Made by a program: the position numbers and the translations under genes. From NCBI RefSeq assembly GCF_001611275.1, contig NZ_CP015080.1, forward strand, positions 2,418,001 through 2,482,000: a DNA stretch of 64,000 nt, given 5' to 3'. Origin of the DNA: Desulfuromonas sp. DDH964 (GTDB lineage Bacteria > Desulfobacterota > Desulfuromonadia > Desulfuromonadales > DDH964). Positions 56,949 through 64,000 of this stretch are shown here, in pieces. Below the pieces are notes generated by a model. The model did not search any database. It was not told the DNA's origin and saw only the letters and a list, made by a program, of their open reading frames with translations. The first letter of the stretch is position 1, and each line of letters opens with the position of its first letter.

Positions 56949-57389
56949 TCACCCTTCCTTGGGGGCGAAGGTTGCCTTGAGATCGGCTTCCGTCACCAGC
57001 AGATCGCCGACGTAGGCTTTGCCGGAAAAGCAGTAGAGCCCGCGCCGGCAGTTGGTCAGTTCGAGCTCCATGCGCAGCACATCCCCGGGAACGACCGGGC
57101 GCCGGAAGCGGGCATTGTCGATCCCGGTGAAATAGGTGACCTTGTCCGGTCCGATCTTGTCGGAAATGATGGCGAAGACGCCACCGACCTGGGCCATCGC
57201 CTCGATAATCAGGACCCCGGGCATCACCGGATGGCCCGGGAAGTGCCCCTGAAAGAAGGGTTCGTTGATGGTGACATTTTTGATCCCGACCACGCGCTTC
57301 CCTTCGACCAGCTCCTCGATCCGGTCGACGAGGAGAAAGGGGTAACGATGCGGAAGAATCTTCATGATCTGCAGACTGTCAAGTTTCAT
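56949..57389 (-). CDS. fabZ: 3-hydroxyacyl-[ACP] dehydratase
   Basis: FabZ dehydrates 3-hydroxyacyl-ACP in fatty acid elongation and so competes with LpxA/LpxD for hydroxyacyl-ACP. The 146-residue hot-dog protein has [37 protein letters not shown] (catalytic H49 and E63). The ATG overlaps the lpxD stop (ATGA). Typical position between lpxD and lpxA. Confidence 0.98.
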   Translation of the reverse strand: MKLDSLQIMKILPHRYPFLLVDRIEELVEGKRVVGIKNVTINEPFFQGHFPGHPVMPGVLIIEAMAQVGGVFAIISDKIGPDKVTYFTGIDNARFRRPVVPGDVLRMELELTNCRRGLYCFSGKAYVGDLLVTEADLKATFAPKEG

Positions 57390-58426
57390 CCTTGGCTCTT
57401 CTCCTTCAACAGCGTTTCCATCTCATCGAGCTGCCGGCGCAGCCGGGTCAGCTCCTTGCGCATTTCGGGCAGCTTGGCAAAGCTCATCGAGGCTTTCAGC
57501 CATTCGCGGTGGGGCATCGCCGGCGAACCGGAGAGCACCTGGTTCCCCTCGGTATTCCCCGCGATCCCGCTCTGGCCGCCGAGCATCACGTTGTCGCCGA
57601 CCTTGATGTGGCCAACCACCGCCGACTGGCCGCCAAAGGTGCAGTGGTTGCCGATCACCGTGCTGCCGGCGATACCGACCTGGGCGACGAGGATCGTATC
57701 TTCGCCGATGGCGACATTGTGCCCGATCTGCACCAGGTTATCGATCTTGGTGCCGCGCCCGATCCGGGTCACCCCCATGGCAGCGCGGTCGATGCAGCAA
57801 CAGGCGCCGACCTCGACATCGTCCTCGATCACGACAATGCCGACCTGGGGGATCTTGTAGTAACGGCTGCCGTCCGGGGCGAAGCCGAAACCGTCGGACC
57901 CGATCACGGCGTTGGGCTGCAGAATGACCCGGTCACCGAGCCGGCACCCTTCGCGTACCACCGCGCCGGCATGCAGCAGAGCGTCGGCTCCCACCTCCAC
58001 CCCGGCATAGAGGACCACCCCGGGATGCAGGATGGTGCCGCGACCGATACGGACCCCGGGCCCGACCACGCAGCCGGGGTGGATCGTCACCTCCTCCGCC
58101 AGATGGGCCGAGGGATCAACGCACGCCCCGGCCATCACCCCCTGCGGCTGCGGACGGCTGGGCTGCAGGCAGGTCAGGATTTTCGCGAAGGCGAGATAGG
58201 GGTTGGCGCAGACCACCAGCGGCAACCCGGGGCTCTCGATCCCGGCGCTGACAATGGCCGCCGCCGCCCGGGTCTCGGCCAGGCGCGGCAGATATTTGGG
58301 GTTGGCGACAAAGGTAATCTCGCCGGGTCCAGCGCTGTCGATCGGCGCGACGCGGAGAATCTCGAGCCGGTCGTCCCCCACCACCTTGCCGCCAACCAGT
58401 TCCGCCAGTTCCTTGAGGGTCGCCAT
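57386..58426 (-). CDS. lpxD: UDP-3-O-(3-hydroxyacyl)glucosamine N-acyltransferase
   Basis: LpxD adds the N-linked hydroxyacyl chain. The 346-residue protein has a nucleotide-binding N-domain ([20 protein letters not shown]), a hexapeptide beta-helix ([32 protein letters not shown]), and [15 protein letters not shown]...[28 protein letters not shown]. The first or second of two adjacent ATGs (58429/58426) may be used; the second has better spacing from the G-rich site. A C-terminal coiled coil ([21 protein letters not shown]) follows. Confidence 0.97.
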   Translation of the reverse strand: MATLKELAELVGGKVVGDDRLEILRVAPIDSAGPGEITFVANPKYLPRLAETRAAAAIVSAGIESPGLPLVVCANPYLAFAKILTCLQPSRPQPQGVMAGACVDPSAHLAEEVTIHPGCVVGPGVRIGRGTILHPGVVLYAGVEVGADALLHAGAVVREGCRLGDRVILQPNAVIGSDGFGFAPDGSRYYKIPQVGIVVIEDDVEVGACCCIDRAAMGVTRIGRGTKIDNLVQIGHNVAIGEDTILVAQVGIAGSTVIGNHCTFGGQSAVVGHIKVGDNVMLGGQSGIAGNTEGNQVLSGSPAMPHREWLKASMSFAKLPEMRKELTRLRRQLDEMETLLKEKSQG

Positions 58427-58435
58427 CATCCCCCC

Positions 58436-58966
58436 TTACTTCCCGGCGCCCTTCTGGAACCGGGCATCGAACTCTTTGAGAACAATGGCGGTGAGATCCA
58501 CCTTGTCGGCACCGTAGATGATACCGCCGCTGTTGCGCTCGACAACCAGGTCGTAGCCATCGCGCTTGGCAATCTCCTGCACCAGGTTAACCAGCTTCTC
58601 GATGATGCGGTTGGTGTGGTCGCTGTCCTGCTGCTGCAGCTCCTCCTGAACATCCTTGGTGAAACGCTGGAATTCCTTGAGCTTCTGCTGGTAATCGCGC
58701 TCCTTGGCGTCGCGCGCCTCGGGCGAAAGGAGGACCGCCTGCTTCTCCAGATCCTCCTTGAGCTTTTTCAGCTCCTGCTGCCGGCTGTCGATGACCGACT
58801 CGTATTCCTTGACCTTGGCGGTGATCTTCTCCTTCGCCGCCTTCCCCTCGGCGGAGAGGTTGAGCGCCTTCTGCAGGTCGACGAAGCCGACCTTGGTCTC
58901 GGCAGCCGAGGCGGCGAGAGCACCGAAGAAAATCAGGGACAGGGTCAGGATCAGCACCTTCTTCAT
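58436..58966 (-). CDS. ompH: OmpH/Skp family periplasmic chaperone
   Basis: Skp holds unfolded outer-membrane proteins for BamA. The 176-residue protein has a signal peptide (1-21, cleavage near ASAA), VGFVDLQKALNLSAEGKAAKEKI and a long coiled coil (about 40-130, KVKEYESVIDSRQQELKKLKEDLEKQA). The C-terminal half ends KEFDARFQKGAGK. It lies 30 bases downstream of bamA on the same transcript. AAGGAG precedes ATG 58966. Confidence 0.95.
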   Translation of the reverse strand: MKKVLILTLSLIFFGALAASAAETKVGFVDLQKALNLSAEGKAAKEKITAKVKEYESVIDSRQQELKKLKEDLEKQAVLLSPEARDAKERDYQQKLKEFQRFTKDVQEELQQQDSDHTNRIIEKLVNLVQEIAKRDGYDLVVERNSGGIIYGADKVDLTAIVLKEFDARFQKGAGK

Positions 58967-58996
58967 GACGAACTCCTTGCGGGATAGGGTGAAAAC

Positions 58997-61288
58997 CTAA
59001 AAGAAATTACCGATGGAAAATTCGAACTGGGAGGCGCCCTCCCCTTCCTTTGGATCGAGGTTCTTGCCCCATTCGAGACGGAGCGGACCCAAGGGGCTGA
59101 ACCAGCGGATGCCGGCACCGACACTGGAACGCATATCGGTAAAATAGTCCTGGTCTTCACTCCAGGCGTTGCCGGTATCGTAGAAGAGCACCCCCTTCAG
59201 GCCCAGATCCTTGACCAGGGGAAAGAGATATTCAACGTTGAAATAGGCGTCCTTGGTGCCGCCGATGTACTCGAAATCTTCGCCGGTGGAGAGAACCGCC
59301 CCGGTTACCGGATCGACACTGTTGCCGACCCGTCGCACCCGCGGCCCGACCTCCCGTGACTTGAAGCCACGCAGGGTCCGGATCCCCCCCAGGTAGAAAC
59401 GCTCGTCGATGGGAATCTCGCGGCCACCCACCTGGGCGACATAGCCGACCTGGCCGTGAATGGAGAAGACCGTCCCCCAGAACCAGGGCCAGAAATGGCG
59501 ATGATCGAGGATGGTCCGCGCAAAACGGTCGGTGCCGCCGAGGCCGGCATATTCAATGGAAAACTCGGAGACGCCGCCGCGGCTCGGGTCGAGCCGGTAA
59601 TCGGTCGAGTCCCGGCTGACCGAGGCGTAGATGGAGGAGAGGGATGACTGCCCAGCCTGGTCCTTGATGGTCCGGGACGCGTTGGGGTCGACATCGTAGA
59701 GATCCTTCTGCTCGTACCGGTAGATGAAGAAGGCCCGGGAATTATCGGTCAGCGGAAAACCGAGCTTGATGTCGCCCCCGGTCGCCTTCTTGCTGAAATC
59801 GGTCCATTCGCGATCGGTCTTGTAGAGGTCCCCACCGAGGGAGAGGTTGCGATCCAGGAAATAGGGATCGAGCAGCCCGAGCTGGTAGGTGGTGCTGGTG
59901 CCACCAATCGACCCGGAGAGGTTCAGCTTGAGGCCGCGGCCGAGAAAATTGGCCTGGGTGATCGATCCCTGGCCGATAAACTTGTCGACGGAAGAATAAC
60001 CGAAGCCGAGGCTGAAGGTTCCGGTCGGCTTCTCCTTGACGGAAATATCGATATCCATCAGCGCTTCCTCCGGCCCCTTGGCGGTCGCCAGGTTGACCTC
60101 CTCGAAGAATCCGAGGTTGTTGAGCCGGCGCCGGCTCTCCTTGAGGGCGGTGGCGCTGTAGAGGTCCCCTTCGACCAGTTTCATTTCCCGGCGCACCACC
60201 TTGTCCCGGGTCTTGGTATTGCCGGAGACGCGAATCCGGTCGATATGTACCTGGAACCCCTGCTCGATATCGTATTTCAGGTCGATGGTGCGCTGGTCGG
60301 GATCGGTGGTGGAGAGGGGTGCGACGTTGACGTAGGCGTACCCCTGATCGGCGTAGAGGTCGTTGATGGTGGTAATATCCTGGCGCAGCAGTTCCCGGCT
60401 GAAGACATCCCCGGCCTTGAGCTTGGTCAGGGCGAGGATTTCTGCGGCCGGCTTGATGAGGTCTCCGGCCACCTCGATCTTGCCGACGTGGAACTGGGGG
60501 CCTTCCTCGATGACGATCAGGATATCCATGTAGCGATTTTCGTCGACCAGGGTGATCTGCGGCTTGCGCACCTTGACCTGGACATAGCCCTGATTGAAAT
60601 ACTGGTCGGCCAGAAGTTCCAGGTCGTTGTCGAGAAGGTCTTCGCGGTAGGTGCCACGATCGGTCAGCCAGGAGAGGAACCAGCGCTCTTTGGTCTGCAT
60701 CACCTTGCGCAGCTTGCGGTCGGAAAAGACCGTATTCCCTTCAAAGCGGATCGTATCGATCAGGACCTTTTCCCCCTCCTTGATGGCCAGGGTCAGGGTC
60801 GCCTCGCCATTGGTTCCAGCGACCAGTTCCGGTGTGATGACCACCGCGTGGTAGCCCTCTTCGACGTAGGCCTTGCGAATCGCCGTGGTACTCTGTTCGA
60901 CCAGGCGCGGATTGTAGATATCGGGAATTTTCAGGCTGATCAGGGTGCGCAGTTTCTCTTCGGTGAACTCCTTGTTGCCAGAGAAGACCACCTTGCGCAA
61001 CAGTGGACGTTCGACCAGCCGGTAGGTGAGGATAGTGGCGCCCCCCTGTTCGGTGATATCGGCGCTGACATCGGTAAACCGGCCGAGCTTGAAGATCGCC
61101 TGGATATCCTTGTCGATCGCGTCCAGGGTTACCGTCTGCCCGGGCTGCACCGAAATGACAGCGCGCACCGCGCTCGGTTCCACCCGCAGCACCCCTTCGA
61201 CCTGCACGGCGCTGATCAGGTAGGGCTGGGCCCAGGCTGCGACGGGGAGCCAGAGGAGTGCCAGCAGCATGAGCAAACATTTCAACAT
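58997..61288 (-). CDS. bamA: Outer membrane protein assembly factor BamA
   Basis: BamA inserts beta-barrel proteins into the outer membrane. The 763-residue product has a signal peptide (MLKCLLMLLALLWLPVAAWAQ), five POTRA repeats (about 22-430; e.g. KVVFSGNKEFTEEKLRTLI, IRFEGNTVFSDRKLRKVM) and a 16-strand barrel with the conserved lid-lock motif IRTLRGFKSREVGPR and a C-terminal Phe (SIGNFF). ATG 61288 was chosen because it gives the signal peptide and has AGGAG 10 bases upstream; the longer frame reads through the promoter. Confidence 0.97.
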   Translation of the reverse strand: MLKCLLMLLALLWLPVAAWAQPYLISAVQVEGVLRVEPSAVRAVISVQPGQTVTLDAIDKDIQAIFKLGRFTDVSADITEQGGATILTYRLVERPLLRKVVFSGNKEFTEEKLRTLISLKIPDIYNPRLVEQSTTAIRKAYVEEGYHAVVITPELVAGTNGEATLTLAIKEGEKVLIDTIRFEGNTVFSDRKLRKVMQTKERWFLSWLTDRGTYREDLLDNDLELLADQYFNQGYVQVKVRKPQITLVDENRYMDILIVIEEGPQFHVGKIEVAGDLIKPAAEILALTKLKAGDVFSRELLRQDITTINDLYADQGYAYVNVAPLSTTDPDQRTIDLKYDIEQGFQVHIDRIRVSGNTKTRDKVVRREMKLVEGDLYSATALKESRRRLNNLGFFEEVNLATAKGPEEALMDIDISVKEKPTGTFSLGFGYSSVDKFIGQGSITQANFLGRGLKLNLSGSIGGTSTTYQLGLLDPYFLDRNLSLGGDLYKTDREWTDFSKKATGGDIKLGFPLTDNSRAFFIYRYEQKDLYDVDPNASRTIKDQAGQSSLSSIYASVSRDSTDYRLDPSRGGVSEFSIEYAGLGGTDRFARTILDHRHFWPWFWGTVFSIHGQVGYVAQVGGREIPIDERFYLGGIRTLRGFKSREVGPRVRRVGNSVDPVTGAVLSTGEDFEYIGGTKDAYFNVEYLFPLVKDLGLKGVLFYDTGNAWSEDQDYFTDMRSSVGAGIRWFSPLGPLRLEWGKNLDPKEGEGASQFEFSIGNFF

Positions 61289-61327
61289 ACAGAAAAAACT
61301 CCTGAAAATCCGCTGCCAAAGGGCGTC

Positions 61328-61356
61328 ATTATAGAAAATGCCCGCCAGCGTGTAAA
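61328..61356 (-). promoter_or_regulatory. Strong predicted sigma-70 promoter of the bamA-lpx operon
   Basis: TTTACA (61356-61351), a 17-base spacer, and a perfect TATAAT (61333-61328), 39 bases upstream of bamA and just past the lolD stop. This is a near-consensus promoter for the outer-membrane biogenesis operon. Confidence 0.8.
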
Positions 61357-61364
61357 CCAAAAAA

Positions 61365-62054
61365 CTAGCAATCGAGCAACCCGTCGCGCATGCGGATAAT
61401 CCGGTCCAGCCGTCCGGCCAGCCGTTCACTGTGGGTAACGATGACCATGGTCAGACCATGGCGCCGGTGCAGCTCGTCGAGCAGGCGATAGATCTCGTCG
61501 CTGGTGCCACTGTCGAGATTCCCGGTCGGTTCGTCGGCGAGGAGCAGCCGCGGGGACATCACCAGGGCACGGGCGATGGCGACGCGCTGCTGCTCGCCGC
61601 CGGAGAGCTGCCCCGGCTTGTGATCGAGGCGGTGCGCAAGGCCGACTTCGCGCAGCAACTCCTCGGCCAGGGCACGGGCCGCCGCCGGACTTTTGCGGGC
61701 CACCAGCGCCGGCATCATGACATTTTCGAGGGCACTGAACTCGGGGAGGAGCTGGTGAAACTGGAAGACGAAGCCGACGCTACGGTTACGAAAGGCATCG
61801 AGGGCCTGACCGCGCAGTCGGGCAAGGTCCTGCCCGGCAAAGGTGACGGTGCCGGCGGTCGGCCGGTCGAGGGCGCCGAGGATATGCATCAGCGTGGTCT
61901 TCCCCGCCCCGGAGGCACCAACCACGGCGACCCGCTCCCCGGCGCGGATTTCGATATCGATGCCGCGCAGCACCTCGACCACCCCGCCGGCCGTCGCAAA
62001 GCTCTTCGCCAGGCCGGTAACCCTAAGCAGGCTTGTTGCCACCGCCTCAGTCAT
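61365..62054 (-). CDS. lolD: Lipoprotein-releasing ABC transporter ATP-binding protein LolD
   Basis: LolD powers release of lipoproteins from the inner membrane to LolA. The 229-residue ATPase has Walker [35 protein letters not shown], signature [15 protein letters not shown] and Walker [16 protein letters not shown] 62054 overlaps the preceding gene's stop by 8 bases. The protein is followed by the bamA promoter. Confidence 0.96.
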   Translation of the reverse strand: MTEAVATSLLRVTGLAKSFATAGGVVEVLRGIDIEIRAGERVAVVGASGAGKTTLMHILGALDRPTAGTVTFAGQDLARLRGQALDAFRNRSVGFVFQFHQLLPEFSALENVMMPALVARKSPAAARALAEELLREVGLAHRLDHKPGQLSGGEQQRVAIARALVMSPRLLLADEPTGNLDSGTSDEIYRLLDELHRRHGLTMVIVTHSERLAGRLDRIIRMRDGLLDC

Positions 62055-63297
62055 AGCGCAGCGCCTCGGCCGGGTCCATCTTCGCCGCGCGCCAGGCCGG
62101 GTAGATGGTGGCAAAGAGCGAAATCCCCATGGCGACGGCAATCACGGCGAGCACGTCGCCGGAGTTGACCACCGAGGGGAAGGTATCCATGCCGTAGACA
62201 CTCTGGTCAAAAATCTTCACGTGCAGCAAACTCTCCAGTCCCTTGATGATCGGATCGGCATTCTTGGCCAGCAGCAGGCCGAGCAGGGTACCGAGGAGGG
62301 TGCCGACGGTGCCGATAATCAGCCCTTCGAGGACAAAGATCTTCATGATGCTGCGGGCATTCGCCCCCATCGAGCGCAGGATGGCGATGTCCTTGTGTTT
62401 TTCCATGACGACCATGATCAGCGTGGTGCCGATATTGAAGGCGGCGACCAGAACGATGATACCCAGGACAATGAAGAGGCCGAGTTTTTCCAGCTTGAGG
62501 GCGGAGAGAAAGGAACCGAAAAGGTCCTCCCAGGAACGCACCACGTAGGGGAAGGAGAGCTCCTGCCGCAGTTCGGCCGCCACCGGACGCGCCTGGTCGA
62601 AGTTGTCGACCTCGACCTCGATGCCGCTGGCGCGGTCCTTGGCATCGAAGAAGGTCTGCGCCACCGGCAGCTGGATATAGGCAAAATAGGTGTCGAGAAA
62701 GCCCCCGCGCTGCCGAAATATGCCGACGATCCGGAACGGTTTCATCTTCGGGATCATGCCGAAGGGGGTAATGGTGAAGAGGGGCGGGATAACGTTGATC
62801 GACTCACCCACCGCCACCCCGAGGGTGGTCGCGGTGTCGAGGCCGATGATAATCCCCGGCAGACCGTCCGTCGCCTGGAAGAGCAGCTCCTCGGCACTCT
62901 TGCCATCCAGGGTGAGAAACTTCTGCTGAAAGATCTTGTTCCCTGCCTCGATCCCCTTGACGTTGACCGCCGCGACATTGCCGCGGGAGAGGAGCATCGC
63001 CTCCCTGGAGGCAAAAGGGGTGGCGGAGGTGACATGGGGGAGTTGGCGGATCGAGGCCGCTACCTCCTCGTAACCGCTCATATCGGCGCCCTGTTTCTGT
63101 ACCAGGACATGGGGAATGTTACCGAGGATCTGCTTGCGCACCCCATCGTGAAAGCCGGTCATCACCGCCAGCACCACGATCAGCGCCGCCACCCCCAGCG
63201 TCACCCCGGCGATGGAGATGAAGGAGATGACCGAGATGAAGGTCTGTTTGCGCTTGGCCCGCAGGTAGCGCAGGCTGACAAAGAGTTCGTAGCTCAT
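62047..63297 (-). CDS. Lipoprotein-releasing system transmembrane protein LolC/LolE family
   Basis: The 416-residue protein has [49 protein letters not shown] with the first membrane helix, a large periplasmic domain and three C-terminal membrane helices ([25 protein letters not shown] is the coupling helix for LolD). Only one LolC/E gene is seen, so the transporter may be a homodimer (LolF-like) with LolD. Confidence 0.93.
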   Translation of the reverse strand: MSYELFVSLRYLRAKRKQTFISVISFISIAGVTLGVAALIVVLAVMTGFHDGVRKQILGNIPHVLVQKQGADMSGYEEVAASIRQLPHVTSATPFASREAMLLSRGNVAAVNVKGIEAGNKIFQQKFLTLDGKSAEELLFQATDGLPGIIIGLDTATTLGVAVGESINVIPPLFTITPFGMIPKMKPFRIVGIFRQRGGFLDTYFAYIQLPVAQTFFDAKDRASGIEVEVDNFDQARPVAAELRQELSFPYVVRSWEDLFGSFLSALKLEKLGLFIVLGIIVLVAAFNIGTTLIMVVMEKHKDIAILRSMGANARSIMKIFVLEGLIIGTVGTLLGTLLGLLLAKNADPIIKGLESLLHVKIFDQSVYGMDTFPSVVNSGDVLAVIAVAMGISLFATIYPAWRAAKMDPAEALRYD

Positions 63298-63318
63298 AGT
63301 AGGTCCGGGACGCGGAAC

Positions 63319-63366
63319 GCGGGACGAAAGGGGGTGGTTTCGACGTGGGGAACCTTCGCGTCCCGC
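63319..63366. repeat. Inverted repeat GCGGGACG/CGTCCCGC in the lolC-lysS gap
   Basis: The 90-base gap contains GGGACGCGGAACGCGGGACG near 63307-63326 and CGTCCCGC at 63359-63366, which pair with the GCGGGACG at 63319-63326. Related GCGGGACG sequence occurs at 7.6-7.7 kb. Function unknown. Confidence 0.6.
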
Positions 63367-63387
63367 CTCCCCCGTCCCCCGCTGCGG

Positions 63388-64000
63388 TCAGTTCTTTTCG
63401 GGCCGCAACTGCGGAAAGAGGATGACGTCGCGGATCGAGGCCGAATCGGTGAGAAGCATCACCAGCCGGTCGATGCCGATCCCCTCGCCCGCCGTCGGCG
63501 GCAGACCATGCTCGAGGGCGCGGACATAATCCTCGTCCATGGCGTGGGCTTCCTCGTCCCCCGCCTCTTTTTCGGCCAGCTGCTTGAGAAAACGCTCCTT
63601 CTGGTCGTCGGGGTCGTTAAGCTCCGAGAAGGCATTGGCCAGTTCGCGGCCGACCATGAAGAGCTCGAAACGGTCGACGACCTCGGGGTTGGCGTCATTG
63701 CGCCGGGAAAGGGGCGAAACCTCGGTCGGGTACTCGGTAATGAAGGTCGGATGCCAGAGCTGCGGCTCGGCGACGGCGTCGAAGAGCTCGGTCAGCAGCT
63801 TGCCGTGGCCGATGCCAGGCTCCAGCTCCAGACCGATGCTGCGGGCATAGGCGAGGGCCTGCTCCCGGTCTTCCAACGCCGCGGCATCGATGTCGCCGTA
63901 CTGGATGATCGCCTCGCGCACCGTCAGGCGCTGCCAGGGGGGGGAGAGGTCAACCTCGCGGCCGCCGTAACTGATCTGCAGGCTGCCACAGACCTCGGCG
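63388..64000 (-). CDS. lysS: Lysyl-tRNA synthetase, class II (partial, N-terminus beyond window)
   Basis: Only the C-terminal about 204 residues are in the window. The segment has AEVCGSLQISYGGREVDLSPPWQRLTVREAI, HPTFITEYPTEVSPLSRRND (motif 2 side), FELFMVGRELANAFSELNDPDDQKERF and the motif-3 block TAGEGIGIDRLVMLLTDSASIRDVILFPQLRPE. This is class II LysRS. It is read in the same direction as lolC, 90 bases upstream. Confidence 0.96.
   Translation of the reverse strand, partial: AEVCGSLQISYGGREVDLSPPWQRLTVREAIIQYGDIDAAALEDREQALAYARSIGLELEPGIGHGKLLTELFDAVAEPQLWHPTFITEYPTEVSPLSRRNDANPEVVDRFELFMVGRELANAFSELNDPDDQKERFLKQLAEKEAGDEEAHAMDEDYVRALEHGLPPTAGEGIGIDRLVMLLTDSASIRDVILFPQLRPEKN

Overview
The window is GC-rich, densely coded Gram-negative chromosomal DNA. 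Gene order and content (scpA-scpB-rluB, yicC-gmk-rpoZ-rel, a bamA-ompH-lpxD-fabZ-lpxA-lpxB-msbA-waaA-lpxK run, a DHH-CBS-nucleotidyltransferase fusion, pyrK-pyrD) suggest a member of the Desulfuromonadales (Desulfuromonas/Pelobacter/Geobacter relatives). A sucrose-synthesis operon hints at a salt-exposed habitat. The taxonomic call is inference; no rRNA or tRNA gene was seen.

Layout. 1-9.6 kb (minus strand): a TPR protein cut by the window edge, rluB, scpB, scpA, an M50 protease, the 888-residue DHH-CBS-poly(A)-polymerase-family protein, pyrD and pyrK. 9.6-10.25 kb: a MITE-like inverted-repeat element with internal 20-bp tandem repeats, abutting rimI so that its end encodes the last residues of RimI. 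10.4-15.8 kb (plus strand): purM-purN, a DUF523 protein, a Rossmann-fold protein of unknown function, rpmB with a strong promoter and terminator, and a tandem two-domain CDP-alcohol phosphatidyltransferase. 15.8-21.8 kb (plus strand): a tight sucrose operon of sucrose-phosphate synthase, sucrose-phosphatase, PfkB sugar kinase and amylosucrase.

21.9-29.1 kb (minus strand): DUF924, ridA, rel, a group II intron with its reverse transcriptase, rpoZ, gmk and yicC. The intron begins one base after the T-run of the rpoZ terminator and carries a CGC-type domain V, as expected of a group IIC intron. 29.1-53 kb (almost all minus strand): surface polysaccharide and LPS core genes. These include rfbA/B/C/D for dTDP-rhamnose, a UDP-HexNAc dehydrogenase and 4-epimerase, gmhA/hldE/gmhB/waaF for heptose, an FdtA/FdtB-like pair for a dTDP-3-amino sugar, acyltransferases and several glycosyltransferases. 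One conserved-looking protein of unknown function lies between gmhA and hldE. 50-64 kb (minus strand): lipid A and outer-membrane biogenesis genes (waaA, lpxK, msbA, lpxB, lpxA, fabZ, lpxD, ompH, bamA), the Lol exporter, and the C-terminal part of lysS at the edge.

How it fits together: the last 35 kb is mostly a cell-envelope factory covering lipid A, Kdo/heptose core, nucleotide sugars, glycosyl transfer, flipping by MsbA, outer-membrane assembly by BamA/Skp, and lipoprotein release by Lol. Wzx, Wzy, WaaL, LpxC and an LpxH/LpxI enzyme are not in the window. I found no CRISPR array, prophage or toxin-antitoxin pair. The most unusual items are the CDP-alcohol phosphatidyltransferase fusion with an altered second motif, the MITE that rewrites the end of rimI, the intron between rpoZ and rel, the unknown protein in the heptose cluster, and a heptamer repeat upstream of gmhA.
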